Assembly (NCBI RefSeq): GCF_025175675.1
Contig: NZ_JANIOA010000002.1
Coordinates: forward strand, 148,340 to 212,339
Reading direction: 5' to 3'
DNA: 64,000 nucleotides
From: Sedimenticola hydrogenitrophicus
GTDB lineage: Bacteria; Pseudomonadota; Gammaproteobacteria; Chromatiales; Chromatiaceae
A program made the translations under genes and the position numbers. Below the pieces are notes generated by a model. It did no database searches, was not told the DNA's origin, and was given only the letters and a program-made list of their open reading frames with translations. Shown piece by piece: positions 40,389 to 49,670 of this stretch (within the stretch, counting starts at the first letter, position 1; each line of letters starts with the position of its first letter).

Positions 40389-41135
40389 ATGAGTGACAGT
40401 CAGTTGGTTGCCGGGCTGCACAGTGTCAGAACGGCACTGAAGCACGGTGCGGGATCGCTATTGGAGATCTGGATCGAGGGGGCGCGTAAACAGGACCGGC
40501 GGGTCCGTGAAGTGATCGTCCTGGCCCGGGAATCCGGCGTCCCGGTCCGCTATGTAGACAGGGAGCAGCTGGACGAGCTGACCGTGGGTTCCAATCATCA
40601 GGGGGTCGCGGCGCGTACCCAGGTGCCCGCCGCGCTGGATGAGAAGGCCCTGGAGGAACTGCTCGCCAGGCTGGATGTTCCCCCGTTTCTGTTGATTCTC
40701 GACGGGGTGCAGGACCCACACAACCTGGGGGCCTGTCTGCGCAGCGCCGATGCGACCGGCATCCAGGCGGTGATTGCGCCCAAGGATCGCTCGGTGGGGC
40801 TGACGCCGACGGCCTGCAAGGTGGCCAGTGGCGCGGCGGAAACCGTCCCGTTCATTCAGGTGACCAATCTGGCGCGGACCCTGAAAGGGCTGCAGTCCGA
40901 GTACGGCATCTGGCTGGTGGGCACGGCGGGGGAGGCCGGGACCTCGCTCTATGCGGCCGATCTGAAGGGGCCGTTGGGTATCGTGATGGGGGGGGAGGAG
41001 AAGGGCATGCGCCGGCTGACCCGTGAATCCTGTGACCTCCTGGTGAAGCTGCCGATGGCCGGTGTCGTCGAGAGCCTGAATGTGTCGGTGGCGGCGGGCA
41101 TCTGCCTGTTTGAGGCGGTCAGGCAACGGGGTTGA
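40389..41135 (+). CDS. rlmB: 23S rRNA (guanosine-2'-O)-methyltransferase RlmB
   Basis: The 248-residue SPOUT-class enzyme methylates the ribose of G2251 in 23S rRNA. Motif 1 is LDGVQDPHNLGACLRSADAT, motif 2 is IVMGGEEKGMRR and motif 3 is LPMAGVVESLNVSVAAGICL. The N-terminal L30e-like substrate-binding domain (GLHSVRTALKHGAGSLLEIW) is complete. It pairs with rnr as usual. Confidence 0.94.
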   Translation: MSDSQLVAGLHSVRTALKHGAGSLLEIWIEGARKQDRRVREVIVLARESGVPVRYVDREQLDELTVGSNHQGVAARTQVPAALDEKALEELLARLDVPPFLLILDGVQDPHNLGACLRSADATGIQAVIAPKDRSVGLTPTACKVASGAAETVPFIQVTNLARTLKGLQSEYGIWLVGTAGEAGTSLYAADLKGPLGIVMGGEEKGMRRLTRESCDLLVKLPMAGVVESLNVSVAAGICLFEAVRQRG

Positions 41136-41726
41136 GTCGCTGCACTGCCGGTCGGCGGCTGGTCGCTGACCCGGCAATGTCCCGCAATTCTAAATATGGC
41201 TTTCAAAAGCGGATTAGTTATCCCGGTCCGGTTGATAAGGAACCACGGATGAACACGGATTTACACGGATAGTAGATAGGGATTCTAAATCTGTAGTAAC
41301 TGCTCACCCCGTCATGCCCGTGCAGGCGGGTATCCAGTGCGGTTTTGCTGAGCTCCACTCGCAAAACTACAACCCGTAGGATGCGGTGAGTAAAACGAAC
41401 CGCATCGGTCCGGCAACGAGCAAATGATGCGGTTCGCAAGCTCACCAGCATCCTACCCCAAAAAATAGGTCATGGTGCTCCCCGTGGGTGCTGTCGGCAG
41501 GCATGCGAGATGCCGGGGGGGTGAGTAGTTACGATCTGTGTTTATCTGTGTGAATCCGTGGTTCTCCCAGGTCCCGTTTAGAATTGCCGGGAAATCTCCC
41601 CGCTTATTGCATGTCTCCGGTCGGCGATGTAGAATCCGCGGTTTCCTGGCGTGGAGGTATCTCCGCGCTTTACTCCTTGCCTCACCATAATAGCGTGGGA
41701 GGCTCAATGATCCGAAAGGGGAAATA
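41136..41726. other. Repeat-rich intergenic region before rpsF
   Basis: The 591-base gap carries an ACCACGGAT..ACACGGAT repeat at 41241-41272, a family A palindrome at 41375-41456, a TGAGTAGTTAC end piece near 41520 and an inverse TGTGTGAATCCGTGGTTCTCC repeat at about 41546-41567. No gene is seen. The rpsF operon promoter should be in the last 150 bases. Confidence 0.65.
41375..41456. repeat. REP-like inverted repeat (family A, copy 2)
   Basis: The 82-bp hairpin-forming unit has arms CGTAGGATGCGGTGAG..AACGAACCGCATC and GATGCGGTTCGCAAGCTCAC..CATCCTAC. It is closely related to 8769-8860 and 48278-48370. Confidence 0.8.
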
Positions 41727-42143
41727 ATGAGACACTACGAAGTTGTGTTCATGGTTCATCCGGACCAGAGCGACCAGGTTTCCGGCATGATCGAGCGTTA
41801 TCGTGCACTGATCGAGACAGATGGCGGCCATATTCACCGTCTGGAAGATTGGGGGCGCCGTCAGCTCGCCTATCCTATTCAAAAACTGCACAAGGCCCAC
41901 TACGTGCTCATGAACATCGAGAGCAGTGCCGCTGCCCTCGAAGAGCTCGAGAGCGCGTTCCGCTACAATGACGCCGTGCTGCGCAATATGATCATCAAGT
42001 GCGACAACGCCATCACCGAGGCCTCGCCGCTGGTGAAAGCGCCGGATGATCGCGAAGACGCCAGATCCTCCTCGGACGACTCATCTGCCGATGATGGTGA
42101 CGACGAGGATGACGACGCTAATGAGGCCGCCGCATCCGCCTGA
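41727..42143 (+). CDS. rpsF: 30S ribosomal protein S6
   Basis: This 138-residue bS6 begins [18 protein letters not shown], with the conserved [27 protein letters not shown]. The end is a long acidic tail ([20 protein letters not shown]), longer than in E. coli; such tails can be extended by glutamate ligation, though no ligase is in view. It heads the rpsF-rpsR-DUF2232-rplI operon and pairs with S18 on the ribosome platform. Confidence 0.97.
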   Translation: MRHYEVVFMVHPDQSDQVSGMIERYRALIETDGGHIHRLEDWGRRQLAYPIQKLHKAHYVLMNIESSAAALEELESAFRYNDAVLRNMIIKCDNAITEASPLVKAPDDREDARSSSDDSSADDGDDEDDDANEAAASA

Positions 42144-42222
42144 CCGGGCAAGGGTTGCGGAGTTTTCCGGCCGTCCGTGAGCAGCGGCGGTCAGCTCGAA
42201 TGAATTGAATAGAGAGATAGAT

Positions 42223-42447
42223 ATGTCACGCTTTTTTCGTCGCAGAAGATACTGCCGTTTTACCGCTGAAGGGATCACCGAGATCGATTACAAGGATCTC
42301 AACCTGCTGAAGGCCTATGTCAGCGAAACCGGCAAGATCGTGCCAAGCCGTATCACCGGCACCAAGGCCAAATACCAGCGTCAGCTGGCGACGGCCATCA
42401 AACGCGCCCGTTATCTGGCGCTGCTGCCGTACACCGACAGCCATTAA
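42223..42447 (+). CDS. rpsR: 30S ribosomal protein S18
   Basis: The 74-residue bS18 has the usual [40 protein letters not shown] and [18 protein letters not shown] single cysteine lies in RYCRF. ATG at 42223 follows an AGAGAGA Shine-Dalgarno. It is 79 bp behind rpsF. Confidence 0.97.
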   Translation: MSRFFRRRRYCRFTAEGITEIDYKDLNLLKAYVSETGKIVPSRITGTKAKYQRQLATAIKRARYLALLPYTDSH

Positions 42448-42519
42448 GGCTGTCTTTCGCCCGCCCCGTTTGCCGGTTGAACGGATGCGGGCACTGTTTG
42501 AATTGTCGGAAGGGAGTAA

Positions 42520-43440
42520 ATGCAGGCTTTAGCATCCTTTGTGATGCGGGGTGTACCTCAGGCGGTGATGTTGACCATCCTGTTGGCGGCCCTGTCACTG
42601 CTACTGCCGCCGACAAGTATACTCAGCACTTCCGTCGTGGCGCTGGTCACCTTGCGGAAAGGGCCGGTATCCGGAGCCCTGATAATGGGCCTGGCCACCG
42701 CTTTCAGCGGCGTTATCGCCCTGCTGGCGCTGGGTGGGGTCAATCTGGCGGTCGGATTTCTGATGCTGATGTGGCTGCCGATCTGGCTGCTGGCCGCGGT
42801 GCTCAGATCCAGCCGGTCGCTGGCCCTCGCCATTGTGGCGGGCCTGGTGCTGGGGCTGGTGATGCTCGGTGGGCAGTTTATGCAGTCCGCCGACCCCGTT
42901 GCCGAGTGGAGTGAGATACTGACCCCGTTTGTCGCCTCGCTGGCCGATGTGCAACTGGTGGAGAGCAGTCAGCAGGCGACACTGGTCTCGTTGATGGCAA
43001 GCTGGATGCCGGGAATCGTGGCTGCGGGCTTTTTTCTGCAGCTGGCAGTCTCCCTCATGCTGGCGCGCTGGTGGCAGGCGTTGCTGTATAACCCGGGCGG
43101 ATTTCGTAGCGAGTTTCATCAGCTGCGGTTGCCCCGGTGGCTGTCGATAGTGCTGCTCCTGGTTGTTCTGCTGATGTGGCTGCAGAGCGGAACCGGAGTC
43201 TCGCTGGTGGAGTATGCGCTCATCCTGGTGGTGGTGGCCTGGTTCATCCAGGGACTGGCGCTGGCGCACGGGATTATCGGGAAGCTGGGTTCAAGCAGTG
43301 GTTGGTTGATTGGCCTATATCTGCTGCTGCTATTTGCCTTGCCGCATACGGTCATCGTATTGGCAACGATTGGAATAGCAGACGCATGGTTTGATTTCAG
43401 GGCACGCCTTGGCCCCCGTGGTCCAGGAAAGGCGAGCTGA
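42520..43440 (+). CDS. DUF2232 integral membrane protein
   Basis: This 306-residue protein has about eight hydrophobic segments (for example [51 protein letters not shown]). Between rpsR and rplI many gammaproteobacteria have exactly such a DUF2232/YybS-like membrane protein of unknown role. GGAAGGGAG precedes the ATG. It probably shares the ribosomal protein transcript. Confidence 0.85.
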   Translation: MQALASFVMRGVPQAVMLTILLAALSLLLPPTSILSTSVVALVTLRKGPVSGALIMGLATAFSGVIALLALGGVNLAVGFLMLMWLPIWLLAAVLRSSRSLALAIVAGLVLGLVMLGGQFMQSADPVAEWSEILTPFVASLADVQLVESSQQATLVSLMASWMPGIVAAGFFLQLAVSLMLARWWQALLYNPGGFRSEFHQLRLPRWLSIVLLLVVLLMWLQSGTGVSLVEYALILVVVAWFIQGLALAHGIIGKLGSSSGWLIGLYLLLLFALPHTVIVLATIGIADAWFDFRARLGPRGPGKAS

Positions 43441-43471
43441 AGATTTAATACCTGTTACAGGGGAAATAACG

Positions 43472-43924
43472 ATGGAAGTTATTCTGTTAGAGAAAGTAGA
43501 CAACCTGGGTGGTCTGGGTGAGAAGGTCAATGTGAAGTCCGGTTACGGCCGTAACTTCCTGATCCCCACCGGCAAGGCCATTACCGCCACCAAGGGCAAC
43601 GTGGCCGAATTCGAGGCGCGTCGGGCCGAGCTGGAGAAGCAGGCGGCAGAGGCACTGGCCGCTGCCGAGGCACGCAAGGCGACGCTGGAAACCCTGACGG
43701 TGACCATCGAGCGCAAGGCGGGCGATGAGGGTCGTCTGTTCGGTTCAGTGGGTACCGCGGATATCGCCGAGGCTACGGTTGCCGCCGGTGGTGAGCTGGA
43801 GAAGCGCGAAGTGCGCCTGCCGGAAGGTCCGTTCCACCACACCGGCGAATTCGATGTGCAGATTCACCTGCACACCGATGTGGATGCCACCCTCAAGGTT
43901 GTGATCACGCCCGAAGTCGCCTGA
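43472..43924 (+). CDS. rplI: 50S ribosomal protein L9
   Basis: This 150-residue bL9 shows the two-domain form: N-terminal [20 protein letters not shown] and [15 protein letters not shown], a long connecting helix, and the C-terminal domain with [15 protein letters not shown] and [29 protein letters not shown] precedes the ATG. A terminator-like hairpin follows. Confidence 0.97.
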   Translation: MEVILLEKVDNLGGLGEKVNVKSGYGRNFLIPTGKAITATKGNVAEFEARRAELEKQAAEALAAAEARKATLETLTVTIERKAGDEGRLFGSVGTADIAEATVAAGGELEKREVRLPEGPFHHTGEFDVQIHLHTDVDATLKVVITPEVA

Positions 43925-43946
43925 TCAGGCGTTCCAGGGTGAAAGC

Positions 43947-43983
43947 ATAACGCCGGAGTCGACGCTGTCGACCCCGGCGTTAT
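43947..43983 (+). terminator. Terminator-like hairpin after rplI
   Basis: ATAACGCCGG pairs with CCGGCGTTAT and the inner GTCGAC with GTCGAC around a GCT loop. The downstream T-run is short (TATTGTTT), so efficiency may be moderate. It marks the end of the ribosomal protein operon. Confidence 0.75.
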
Positions 43984-43992
43984 TGTTTGGGA

Positions 43993-44060
43993 CCGGATTC
44001 GAGGAAACAAGCCATCGTGTGAGGCCGGCGAGGCAGGCCAATCACCCCGTGAGTAGTTAC
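43993..44060 (+). repeat. 68-bp dispersed repeat (family B, copy 1)
   Basis: The same 68 bases, with about three mismatches, occur in reverse orientation at 63905-63972. They run from CCGGATTCGAGGA through CATCGTGTGAGGCCGGC to CACCCCGTGAGTAGTTAC. The copies are about 20 kb apart, both intergenic, and no coding sense is seen. Confidence 0.85.
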
Positions 44061-44149
44061 TAGCCGGTTAAAATAACCGCAGAAGAATTCCAGGCGACCA
44101 CTTTTTGCCGTATCCTTTGGCCCTATCGAAGCCAGCCTGTCAGAGAAGC

Positions 44150-45553
44150 ATGCAGAATTCTGTTTTCCCCTCCGAAATGCCCGATGAGAGTGGCATGACC
44201 GATCAGTTGCGGGTGCCGCCGCACTCGGTGCAGGCCGAGCAGTCTGTGCTGGGCGGCCTGATGCTGGATAACCAGGCCTGGGACCAGGTGGCCGACCGGG
44301 TGGTCGAGAGCGATTTTTATCGGCGTGAACACCAGCTGCTATTTCGCGCCATCGAGGTGCTGGCCGACCGGCAGCGGCCGTTTGATGTCATTACCCTCTC
44401 CGAGGAGCTTGGCCGGAACGGCAATCTGGAGAACGCCGGCGGGCTCGCCTATCTGGGCAGGCTCGCCAAGGATACCCCCAGTGCCGCCAACATCCGCGCC
44501 TATGCCGATATCGTTCGCGAGCGCTCGGTGATGCGTCAGCTGATCCGCGTCGGAACGGAAATCGCCGACAGCGGGTTTCATCCGGAAGGGCGTGACAGTT
44601 CCGAATTGCTGGATGCCGCCGAGAGCCAAGTGTTCAAGATCGCCGAGCAGGGCGCCAAGGGCAAGGGCGGATTCGTGGGGATCAAGACGCTGCTGACCCA
44701 GGCGGTGGACAAGATCGAGACCCTGTTTTCCCAGGACCAGCCGATCACCGGCCTCAGTACCGGTTTTGCCGATCTTGACAAGATGATCTCCGGGCTGCAG
44801 CCGGCGGATCTGGTGATCGTGGCGGGCAGACCCTCCATGGGTAAGACCACCTTCGCCATGAATGTGGCCGAAAACGTCGCGCTGCTAAGCGGCAAGCCGG
44901 TGGCCGTCTTCAGTATGGAGATGCCGGGTGAGTCGCTGGCGATGCGTATGATGTCCTCTCTGGGACGCATCAACCAGACCCGGGTGCGTACCGGCAAGCT
45001 GGAGGATGACGAGTGGCCCCGGCTAACCTCGGCCGTGAGCATGCTGGCCGAAACCAAGTTCTATATCGATGACACCCCGGCGCTGAGCCCCCTGGAGGTG
45101 CGTGCCCGCGCCCGGCGGCTGATGCGCGAGCATGGCGAACTGGGGCTGATCATGCTGGATTATCTGCAGCTGATGCAGGTGCCCGGCCTGAGCGATAACC
45201 GCACCAATGAGATCTCCACCATCTCCCGCTCGCTGAAGGCCCTGGCCAAGGAGCTGAACGTGCCGGTGATTGCGCTGTCCCAGCTCAACCGCAGCCTGGA
45301 GCAGCGCACCAACAAGCGTCCCATCATGTCGGACCTGCGTGAATCGGGCGCCATCGAGCAGGATGCGGATCTGGTGGTCTTCATCTATCGGGACGAGGTC
45401 TATCATGAAGACAGTCCGGACAAGGGCATAGCGGAGATTATTATCGGTAAGCAGCGAAATGGACCGATCGGCAGCATCCGCCTCACCTTCCTGGGCGAAT
45501 ACACCAAGTTTGAAAACTATGCCCACGATGTCTACGGCGACCCCGGCTACTGA
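44150..45553 (+). CDS. dnaB: Replicative DNA helicase DnaB
   Basis: This protein of about 467 residues unwinds DNA at the replication fork. The N-terminal primase-interacting domain begins RVPPHSVQAEQSVLGGLMLD. The RecA-like domain has Walker A GRPSMGKTT, the block VFSMEMPGESLAMRMMSSLG, Walker B LIMLDYLQLM, and LRESGAIEQDADLVVFIYRDE. No intein is present. ATG at 44150 fits best; 44105 (longer) and an ATG at 44195 are alternatives. The stop overlaps alr by one base. Confidence 0.96.
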   Translation: MQNSVFPSEMPDESGMTDQLRVPPHSVQAEQSVLGGLMLDNQAWDQVADRVVESDFYRREHQLLFRAIEVLADRQRPFDVITLSEELGRNGNLENAGGLAYLGRLAKDTPSAANIRAYADIVRERSVMRQLIRVGTEIADSGFHPEGRDSSELLDAAESQVFKIAEQGAKGKGGFVGIKTLLTQAVDKIETLFSQDQPITGLSTGFADLDKMISGLQPADLVIVAGRPSMGKTTFAMNVAENVALLSGKPVAVFSMEMPGESLAMRMMSSLGRINQTRVRTGKLEDDEWPRLTSAVSMLAETKFYIDDTPALSPLEVRARARRLMREHGELGLIMLDYLQLMQVPGLSDNRTNEISTISRSLKALAKELNVPVIALSQLNRSLEQRTNKRPIMSDLRESGAIEQDADLVVFIYRDEVYHEDSPDKGIAEIIIGKQRNGPIGSIRLTFLGEYTKFENYAHDVYGDPGY

Positions 45554-46635
45554 TGGGACCCACGGCACGCATCGATCTCTCCGCCCTCGGGCATAATCTG
45601 CAGCAGGCCAGGGCCTTCGCCCCGGGCAGCCGCGTCTATGCGGTGATCAAGGCAAATGCTTACGGGCACGGGATGTTGCGGGTGGCGCCCTTTCTCGCGG
45701 GCGCCGATGCCCTGGCGGTGGCCCGGGTCGACGAGGCGGTGCAACTGCGTCAGGCCGGGATCGACCGGCCGCTGCTGGTACTGGAAGGTTTCTTTGACGC
45801 CGCGGAGCTGGATGCCGCAGCGCATTACCGCCTGGAAGTGGCGGTGATGCAGTCGGAGCAGCTGGAGATTCTGCGTCAGCGGCCGTTGACTCGGCCCGTT
45901 GCCTGCTGGCTGAAAGTGGACAGCGGCATGCACCGGCTGGGTTTCCAGCCGGCGGCTGTGGCGGCGGCCTGGCAGGCACTGCGGGACAACCCCATGGTCG
46001 CTGGCGGGGTGGGCCTGATGACCCATCTCGCCTCGGCCGATGATCCCGACGACCCGGCCACCCCCGCACAGCTCTCCACCTTCCGCCAGCTTTGCCGACA
46101 GTTTGAGGCCCCCCGTTCCATCGCCAACTCCGCCGGAATCATCGGCTGGCCCGAGGCCCGTGCGGAGTGGATCCGGCCCGGCATCATGCTCTATGGTGCC
46201 TCGTCGATGCTGGGGCAGAGCGGGGAGCAGATCGGCCTGCGGCCGGTGATGACCCTGCAGAGCCGGCTGATCGCGGTGAATCACTTCCCCAAGGGGAGCC
46301 CGATCGGCTATGGCGGCAGCTGGGTCTGCCCGGAGGATATGCCGGTGGGGGTGGTGGCCGCCGGCTATGGTGACGGCTATCCACGGCACGCTCCGTCCGG
46401 AACCCCGCTGCTGCTGAACGGCCGGCGGGTGCCGCTGATCGGCCGCGTCTCCATGGACATGCTGAATGTCGATCTGCGCAGCCAGCCGCAAGCCCGGGTG
46501 GGGGATCCGGCGATCCTTTGGGGGCAGGGGCTGCCGGCGGAGGAGATTGCCGCTCGGGCCGGCACCATCGCCTACGAGCTGTTCTGCGGGGTGACCCAGC
46601 GGGTACGAATTGAAGAGATCAATGGACAGGGATGA
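45553..46635 (+). CDS. alr: Alanine racemase
   Basis: The 360-residue PLP enzyme makes D-alanine for peptidoglycan. PLP-binding lysine is in VYAVIKANAYGHG, and the catalytic tyrosine region is GSPIGYGGSW, with GYGDGYPR and RVSMDMLNVDL as conserved blocks. It follows dnaB with a one-base overlap, the standard dnaB-alr pairing. Confidence 0.95.
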   Translation: MGPTARIDLSALGHNLQQARAFAPGSRVYAVIKANAYGHGMLRVAPFLAGADALAVARVDEAVQLRQAGIDRPLLVLEGFFDAAELDAAAHYRLEVAVMQSEQLEILRQRPLTRPVACWLKVDSGMHRLGFQPAAVAAAWQALRDNPMVAGGVGLMTHLASADDPDDPATPAQLSTFRQLCRQFEAPRSIANSAGIIGWPEARAEWIRPGIMLYGASSMLGQSGEQIGLRPVMTLQSRLIAVNHFPKGSPIGYGGSWVCPEDMPVGVVAAGYGDGYPRHAPSGTPLLLNGRRVPLIGRVSMDMLNVDLRSQPQARVGDPAILWGQGLPAEEIAARAGTIAYELFCGVTQRVRIEEINGQG

Positions 46636-46638
46636 CGG

Positions 46639-48021
46639 ATGGCGGGCATAAGCGGCAGGAAAAGCGGTAAATCGATCTACATCTGCAGCGACTGCGGCGG
46701 TCAGTTTCAAAAATGGGCCGGGCAGTGTGCCGACTGTAAGGGCTGGAACACCTTGCAGGAGTCGGTCGCGCCATCCGCACCCGCGGCCGGCTCCCGCTTC
46801 GCCGGCTATGCCGGCGAGGCCAATCAGAATCTGATCCGCAATCTGGCCGACGTTTCACCGGAACAGCGCAACGGCGAGGCGACCGGACTGGCGGAGCTGG
46901 ACCGGGTCCTCGGCGGCGGGCTGGTGGGCGGTTCGGTGGTGCTGATCGGCGGTGACCCCGGGATCGGCAAATCGACCCTGCTGATCCAGACCATGGCACA
47001 GCTCTCGGGTCGGCTCAAAACCCTCTATGTCAGCGGCGAAGAGTCGCCGGAGCAGATCAGTCTGCGAGCCCGGCGACTAGGTCTGCAGAGTGACGGAATC
47101 CGCTTGCTGGCCGAGACCGGGGTCGAGCGGGTCATCGCCCTGGCGCGGCAGGAGGGGCCGGCGGTGATGGTGGTGGATTCGATCCAGACCCTGTACACCG
47201 AACAGTTGCAGTCCGCCCCGGGCTCGGTCGCCCAGGTGAGGGAGTCCGCGGCCCAACTGGTGCGCTTTGCCAAACAGAGCGGCACCACGGTGTTCCTGGT
47301 GGGTCATGTGACCAAGGAGGGCGCGTTGGCCGGGCCGCGGGTGCTGGAGCATATGGTGGATACGGTGCTCTATTTCGAGGGCGAGTCCGGTAGTCAGTTC
47401 CGCCTCATCCGCACCATCAAAAACCGTTTCGGTGCGGTCAATGAGCTGGGTGTGTTCGCCATGACCGACCGCGGGCTGCGTGAGGTGAACAACCCCTCCG
47501 CCATCTTTCTTTCGCGTCATGGAGAGGCTGTCCCCGGCAGCGTGATCCTGGTGACCCGGGAGGGGAGTCGGCCGCTGCTGGTGGAGGTGCAGGCGCTGGT
47601 GGATGAGAGTCCGCTCGCCAATCCGCGCCGCGTCACCCTGGGGCTGGAGCAGAATCGGCTCTCCATGCTGCTGGCGGTGCTGCATCGCCATACCGGTATT
47701 GCCATGTTCGACCAGGATGTCTATGTCAATGTGGTCGGGGGGGTGCGGATCACGGAAACCGCCTCCGACCTGCCGCTGCTGCTGTCGGTGCTCTCCAGTT
47801 TCCGCGATCGCGTGGTGCCCCGGGAACTGGTGGCGTTCGGCGAGGTGGGGCTGGCGGGCGAAATCCGCCCGGTGCCGAACGGGGTGGAGCGGCTGCGCGA
47901 GGCGGCCAAGCACGGATTCAGGCGGGCCATCGTGCCGCGCGCCAATGCGCCGAAAAAAGCCATCGAGGGGATCGAGATCTCTGCCGTTGATCGACTGGCG
48001 GATGTGCTGGATCTCTTCTGA
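46639..48021 (+). CDS. radA: DNA repair protein RadA
   Basis: The 460-residue recombination ATPase extends branches during homologous repair. An N-terminal C4 zinc finger (CSDCGGQFQKWAGQCADC) is followed by Walker A GGDPGIGKST, the RadA signature IKNRFGAVNELGVFAM and a C-terminal Lon-like domain (GLAGEIRPVPNGVERLREA; FRRAIVPRANAP). It is 3 bp after alr and probably ends the operon. Confidence 0.96.
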   Translation: MAGISGRKSGKSIYICSDCGGQFQKWAGQCADCKGWNTLQESVAPSAPAAGSRFAGYAGEANQNLIRNLADVSPEQRNGEATGLAELDRVLGGGLVGGSVVLIGGDPGIGKSTLLIQTMAQLSGRLKTLYVSGEESPEQISLRARRLGLQSDGIRLLAETGVERVIALARQEGPAVMVVDSIQTLYTEQLQSAPGSVAQVRESAAQLVRFAKQSGTTVFLVGHVTKEGALAGPRVLEHMVDTVLYFEGESGSQFRLIRTIKNRFGAVNELGVFAMTDRGLREVNNPSAIFLSRHGEAVPGSVILVTREGSRPLLVEVQALVDESPLANPRRVTLGLEQNRLSMLLAVLHRHTGIAMFDQDVYVNVVGGVRITETASDLPLLLSVLSSFRDRVVPRELVAFGEVGLAGEIRPVPNGVERLREAAKHGFRRAIVPRANAPKKAIEGIEISAVDRLADVLDLF

Positions 48022-48078
48022 AGGGCATATTACACCATTGTTCTGAATTCGCGCCGGGAGAAGGCGACCTTTCGGATG

Positions 48079-48159
48079 TAGGGTGGGCACGTAGTCCGTG
48101 CCCACCTTTTGCACCGTACAGCACCTTCCACGTGTGCACAAACAGCGTGCCCACCCTAC
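48079..48159. repeat. Inverted repeat with GTGGGCAC arms
   Basis: The left arm TAGGGTGGGCACG pairs with CGTGCCCACCCTA on the right. An inner GTAGTCCGTGCCCACCTTTT is shared with 8881-8907, so it is a dispersed family. Confidence 0.75.
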
Positions 48160-48170
48160 CAAGCTGGAGA

Positions 48171-48247
48171 ACCACGGATTCACACAGATAAACACAGATT
48201 CAGAATACGTCTCTACTATCTGTGTGGATCTGTATTCATCCGTGGTT
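48171..48247. repeat. Inverted repeat with ACCACGGAT arms
   Basis: ACCACGGATTCACACAGAT at one end pairs with ATC..TATTCATCCGTGGTT at the other. Related pieces occur at 41241-41272 and about 41546-41567. Similar ACCACGGAT...repeats are frequent in environmental proteobacteria. Confidence 0.75.
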
Positions 48248-48277
48248 CCCAATTAACCGGATTTGGATGATTAGCCG

Positions 48278-48370
48278 CGTAGGGTGCCGGTGAGCTTGCG
48301 AACCGCACCAGCTATCGCTGGAAACGGTGCAAGCGTCCTGATGCGGTTCGTTTCACTCACCGCATCCTAA
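48278..48370. repeat. REP-like inverted repeat (family A, copy 3)
   Basis: The 93-bp unit has arms CGTAGGGTGCCGGTGAGC..GCGAACCGCA and TGCGGTTCGTTTCACTCACCG..TCCTA, in opposite orientation to the other two copies. It abuts the large hairpin element starting at 48370. Confidence 0.8.
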
Positions 48371-48530
48371 GGGCTCGCGCAAAAATAAGTTTCGGTATTC
48401 GGTCGCAACTGGACCCCGCTGGCGGCGTTACGCTTTTTGGCAAGGGAACGGCCATTGCCTACAAAGCGTGCCTTGCCAGCGTGGCCCAGTTACGCCCTCG
48501 GTACTGCGAAATTATTCTTGCGCGAGCCCT
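48370..48530. repeat. 161-bp near-palindromic element
   Basis: Ends AGGGCTCGCGCAAAAATAA and its inverse (TTATTCTTGCGCGAGCCCT) are near-perfect. Inner arms also pair (TTTCG...CAACTGG with CCAGTTA...CGAAA; CGCTGGCGGC with GCCAGCG). The entire element can fold into one long imperfect hairpin, as many small non-autonomous elements do. No coding potential. Confidence 0.7.
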
Positions 48531-48596
48531 ACGGGCTGGTTCGGTGTTAGAAGATCCGTGCGTAGGTCAGGAGTTCCCTGGCTGGCGCGGTCGCGG

Positions 48597-48962
48597 TTAA
48601 CCGAGCGCGGAGAGCTCCCGCTCCAGCAGCGCGGTGTCGCCCAGATTCAGTTCCACCAGCCGGCGCAGATGGCTGATGCTCTCCATGTCGATATGGATGC
48701 AGTGCACCCCCAGGTATACCCCCTCCAGGTGGGCGATCCGCGCCTCCATGTCGATAGAGATCTCTTCACCGAGACGGATGTTGAGGAATACCGTATGTCC
48801 GGATTTTCCATTGAAGTCCCGGGGCTTCTCCAGCAGGGCGCCGTTCAGGGAGATGTCGATCATCTTGCACTGGAACAGGCTGCCGTCCAGGCGGACGGTT
48901 ACCGGGGCGTCGAACAGTATGCGCTGAAAGTTACGTCGTTCATCCTGGTCTGTGGTGATCAT
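48597..48962 (-). CDS. PilZ domain protein
   Basis: The 121-residue protein is a single PilZ domain, the standard c-di-GMP receptor. RRNFQR near the N-terminus fits the RxxxR motif, and DISLNGALLE fits D/NxSxxG about 25 residues later. The binding residues are therefore present. Together with the three GGDEF proteins of the window it suggests a c-di-GMP output. The FHA protein gene is 30 bp upstream on the same strand. Confidence 0.88.
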   Translation of the reverse strand: MITTDQDERRNFQRILFDAPVTVRLDGSLFQCKMIDISLNGALLEKPRDFNGKSGHTVFLNIRLGEEISIDMEARIAHLEGVYLGVHCIHIDMESISHLRRLVELNLGDTALLERELSALG

Positions 48963-48992
48963 GGCGTTACCGGTGGTTGATGGCTCGGTTAA

Positions 48993-49670
48993 TTAGATGG
49001 CGGCAGACTGTTCAATCCGGTCATGAAAGCGCATTCGGGTGCCTCCCAGTAGAATCTCATAACCCTCCTGCAGACGCACGCTGCTGTCTCCGATGGAGCG
49101 GTTGTTCACCAGGGGCGGCGTATCGCCCTCCAGATGGGAGATATAGTACCCGTCGTCACGATGGGCAATGACCGCGCACTCATTGCCGGTGAGCCCGAGT
49201 CGGGTCAGCCCGCGCTGTAACGGAATGATCTTTCCCAGATGCGGGCCAGTCAGGATCTGAATGGTTCCGCTGGGCAGTGTGTCAATGCTGCTGATCAGTT
49301 GGTTCAGGGTGTCTTTGTCCGGTCTGCCTTGCGGCTGGGCGAGGGAGTGCACGTTTTGCGTCAGCACGGGGTTCAGGCCTGTGGTGTCGTCGGAGAAGAT
49401 GAGTTCATGTTTGCCGATCTGGATAATGTCGCCGTGGCGCAGCAGAGTCGGCTCTGCAACCAGGCGGCGATTTACCCGGACCTCGTGGTGTTCGATGGGT
49501 GAAACATGACACTGCTCCTGTTCCAGGGTCAGCAATGCGTGTCGCTCCGCAACGGCCAGACTCTCGATGCGGATGCCGGCATCCGGCGCCCGGCCAATGG
49601 TCACGGACGCATCGTTCAGATTGTGCAGTCCGATGAAGCGTCCTTTAAAGCATAAGGTCAACTTGGGCAT
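48993..49670 (-). CDS. Protein with two FHA domains
   Basis: The 225-residue cytoplasmic protein has two forkhead-associated folds: residues 1-95 (ASVTIGRAPDAGIRIESLAV; LLRHGDIIQIGKHEL) and 130-220 (TRLGLTGNECAVIAHRDDGY; LQEGYEILLGG). FHA domains bind phosphothreonine peptides. The first domain keeps the GR motif with a following serine and histidine, while the second is more degenerate. The same strand and a 30-bp gap to the PilZ gene indicate an operon. Confidence 0.85.
   Translation of the reverse strand: MPKLTLCFKGRFIGLHNLNDASVTIGRAPDAGIRIESLAVAERHALLTLEQEQCHVSPIEHHEVRVNRRLVAEPTLLRHGDIIQIGKHELIFSDDTTGLNPVLTQNVHSLAQPQGRPDKDTLNQLISSIDTLPSGTIQILTGPHLGKIIPLQRGLTRLGLTGNECAVIAHRDDGYYISHLEGDTPPLVNNRSIGDSSVRLQEGYEILLGGTRMRFHDRIEQSAAI

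Larger units (their letters stand above)
48022..48596. other. Repeat-rich intergenic region after radA
   Basis: The 575-base gap is almost fully occupied by four adjacent palindromic repeats (48079-48159, 48171-48247, 48278-48370, 48370-48530). No coding sequence is seen. Confidence 0.75.
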
